Shown here: in pieces, positions 57,463 through 57,830 of the stretch
How the letters are laid out: each line of letters starts with the position of its first letter
Position numbering within the stretch: position 1 is the stretch's first letter
Origin: Desulfotomaculaceae bacterium
GTDB taxonomy: Bacteria > Bacillota > Desulfotomaculia > Desulfotomaculales > Pelotomaculaceae
Assembly (NCBI GenBank): GCA_028709235.1
Contig: JAQVXL010000004.1
Span: 1-57,830, forward strand
Length of the DNA: 57,830 nt
Reading direction: 5' to 3'
The notes under the pieces: model-generated
Seen by the model: the letters and a program-made list of their open reading frames with translations, nothing else
Told to the model about the DNA's origin: nothing
Databases searched by the model: none
Translations under genes and position numbers: made by a program

Positions 57463-57490
57463 AAATACCCCAGGCTGAGCTGGGGTATTT
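57463..57490 (-). terminator. Intrinsic terminator-like hairpin downstream of the cold-shock gene
   Basis: AAATACCCCAGGCTGAGCTGGGGTATTT. Confidence 0.6.
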
Positions 57491-57495
57491 CATCT

Positions 57496-57699
57496 CTATA
57501 TTTTTATCACGTTGGCCGCCTGAGGCCCCCGGGCGCCTTCGACGATATCGAATTCAACCTTCTGACCCTCGGCTAGGGTCTTAAAGCCTTCTTCCTGAAT
57601 CGCCGAGAAGTGGACAAATACGTCTCCACCATCCTCCCTCTCGATAAAACCATAACCCTTTTCCTGGTTAAACCATTTAACCGTGCCAACCACAAACAT
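57496..57699 (-). CDS. Cold-shock domain protein (CspA family)
   Basis: [60 protein letters not shown]; likely start [10 protein letters not shown] at 57699. Confidence 0.95.
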   Translation of the reverse strand: MFVVGTVKWFNQEKGYGFIEREDGGDVFVHFSAIQEEGFKTLAEGQKVEFDIVEGARGPQAANVIKI

Positions 57700-57830
57700 A
57701 CCTCCTAAAAACTTGATCTCTAGATAAAGAATCGCCATTAAAATAGTAACACAGGGGGATAAGGTTGTCAAGCTTTCCATATTCTAGCCCTGCTCAGAAT
57801 TTCTGATTTATAAGCTTTGCCTATAAATCA

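Overview
The window looks like a Gram-positive, Peptococcaceae/Desulfotomaculum-like chromosomal segment. This placement is inferred from gene content and order only. From left to right:
(1) An IS21-family element (istA/istB) fills about 1-2652. Its right terminal repeat supplies the stop codon of a truncated S8 protease gene.
(2) A partly decayed defense island (2.6-7.9 kb) holds an AAA-ATPase + subtilisin pair resembling IetAS, an AbiH-family gene, and fragments of an XRE regulator and an excisionase-like gene.
(3) A long non-coding array of composite repeats with REP-like palindromes (7.9-9.36 kb).
(4) A large secreted Ig-like/S-layer-like protein behind two tandem ribbon-helix-helix paralogs, a Wzm/Wzt-like ABC exporter and a copper-amine-oxidase-N-domain surface protein.
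(5) uvrB, a Q/G-rich orphan sugar-binding lipoprotein, a DUF2508 gene, a candidate small RNA, and a thiSFGHE operon with REP-like palindromes at both ends.
(6) Degraded genes (DUF362, RAYT transposase), a CPBP protease and a uracil-DNA glycosylase.
(7) A conserved division/envelope block: MinJ-like PDZ protein, ctp, M23 peptidase, ftsX, ftsE, YitT.
(8) A ~17-kb accessory cluster (35.6-52.4 kb) with LemA, DUF2207, zinc-ribbon membrane proteins, PH-like and Yip1-like proteins, and a 2235-aa secreted protein carrying 87 contiguous pentapeptide repeats. A divergent HTH regulator sits beside it. This is the best candidate for an undescribed system.
(9) Housekeeping genes: prfB with the canonical programmed frameshift, secA, long hpf and a cold-shock gene.
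No tRNA, rRNA or CRISPR array was recognised. All family calls are by eye from motifs; no searches were run.
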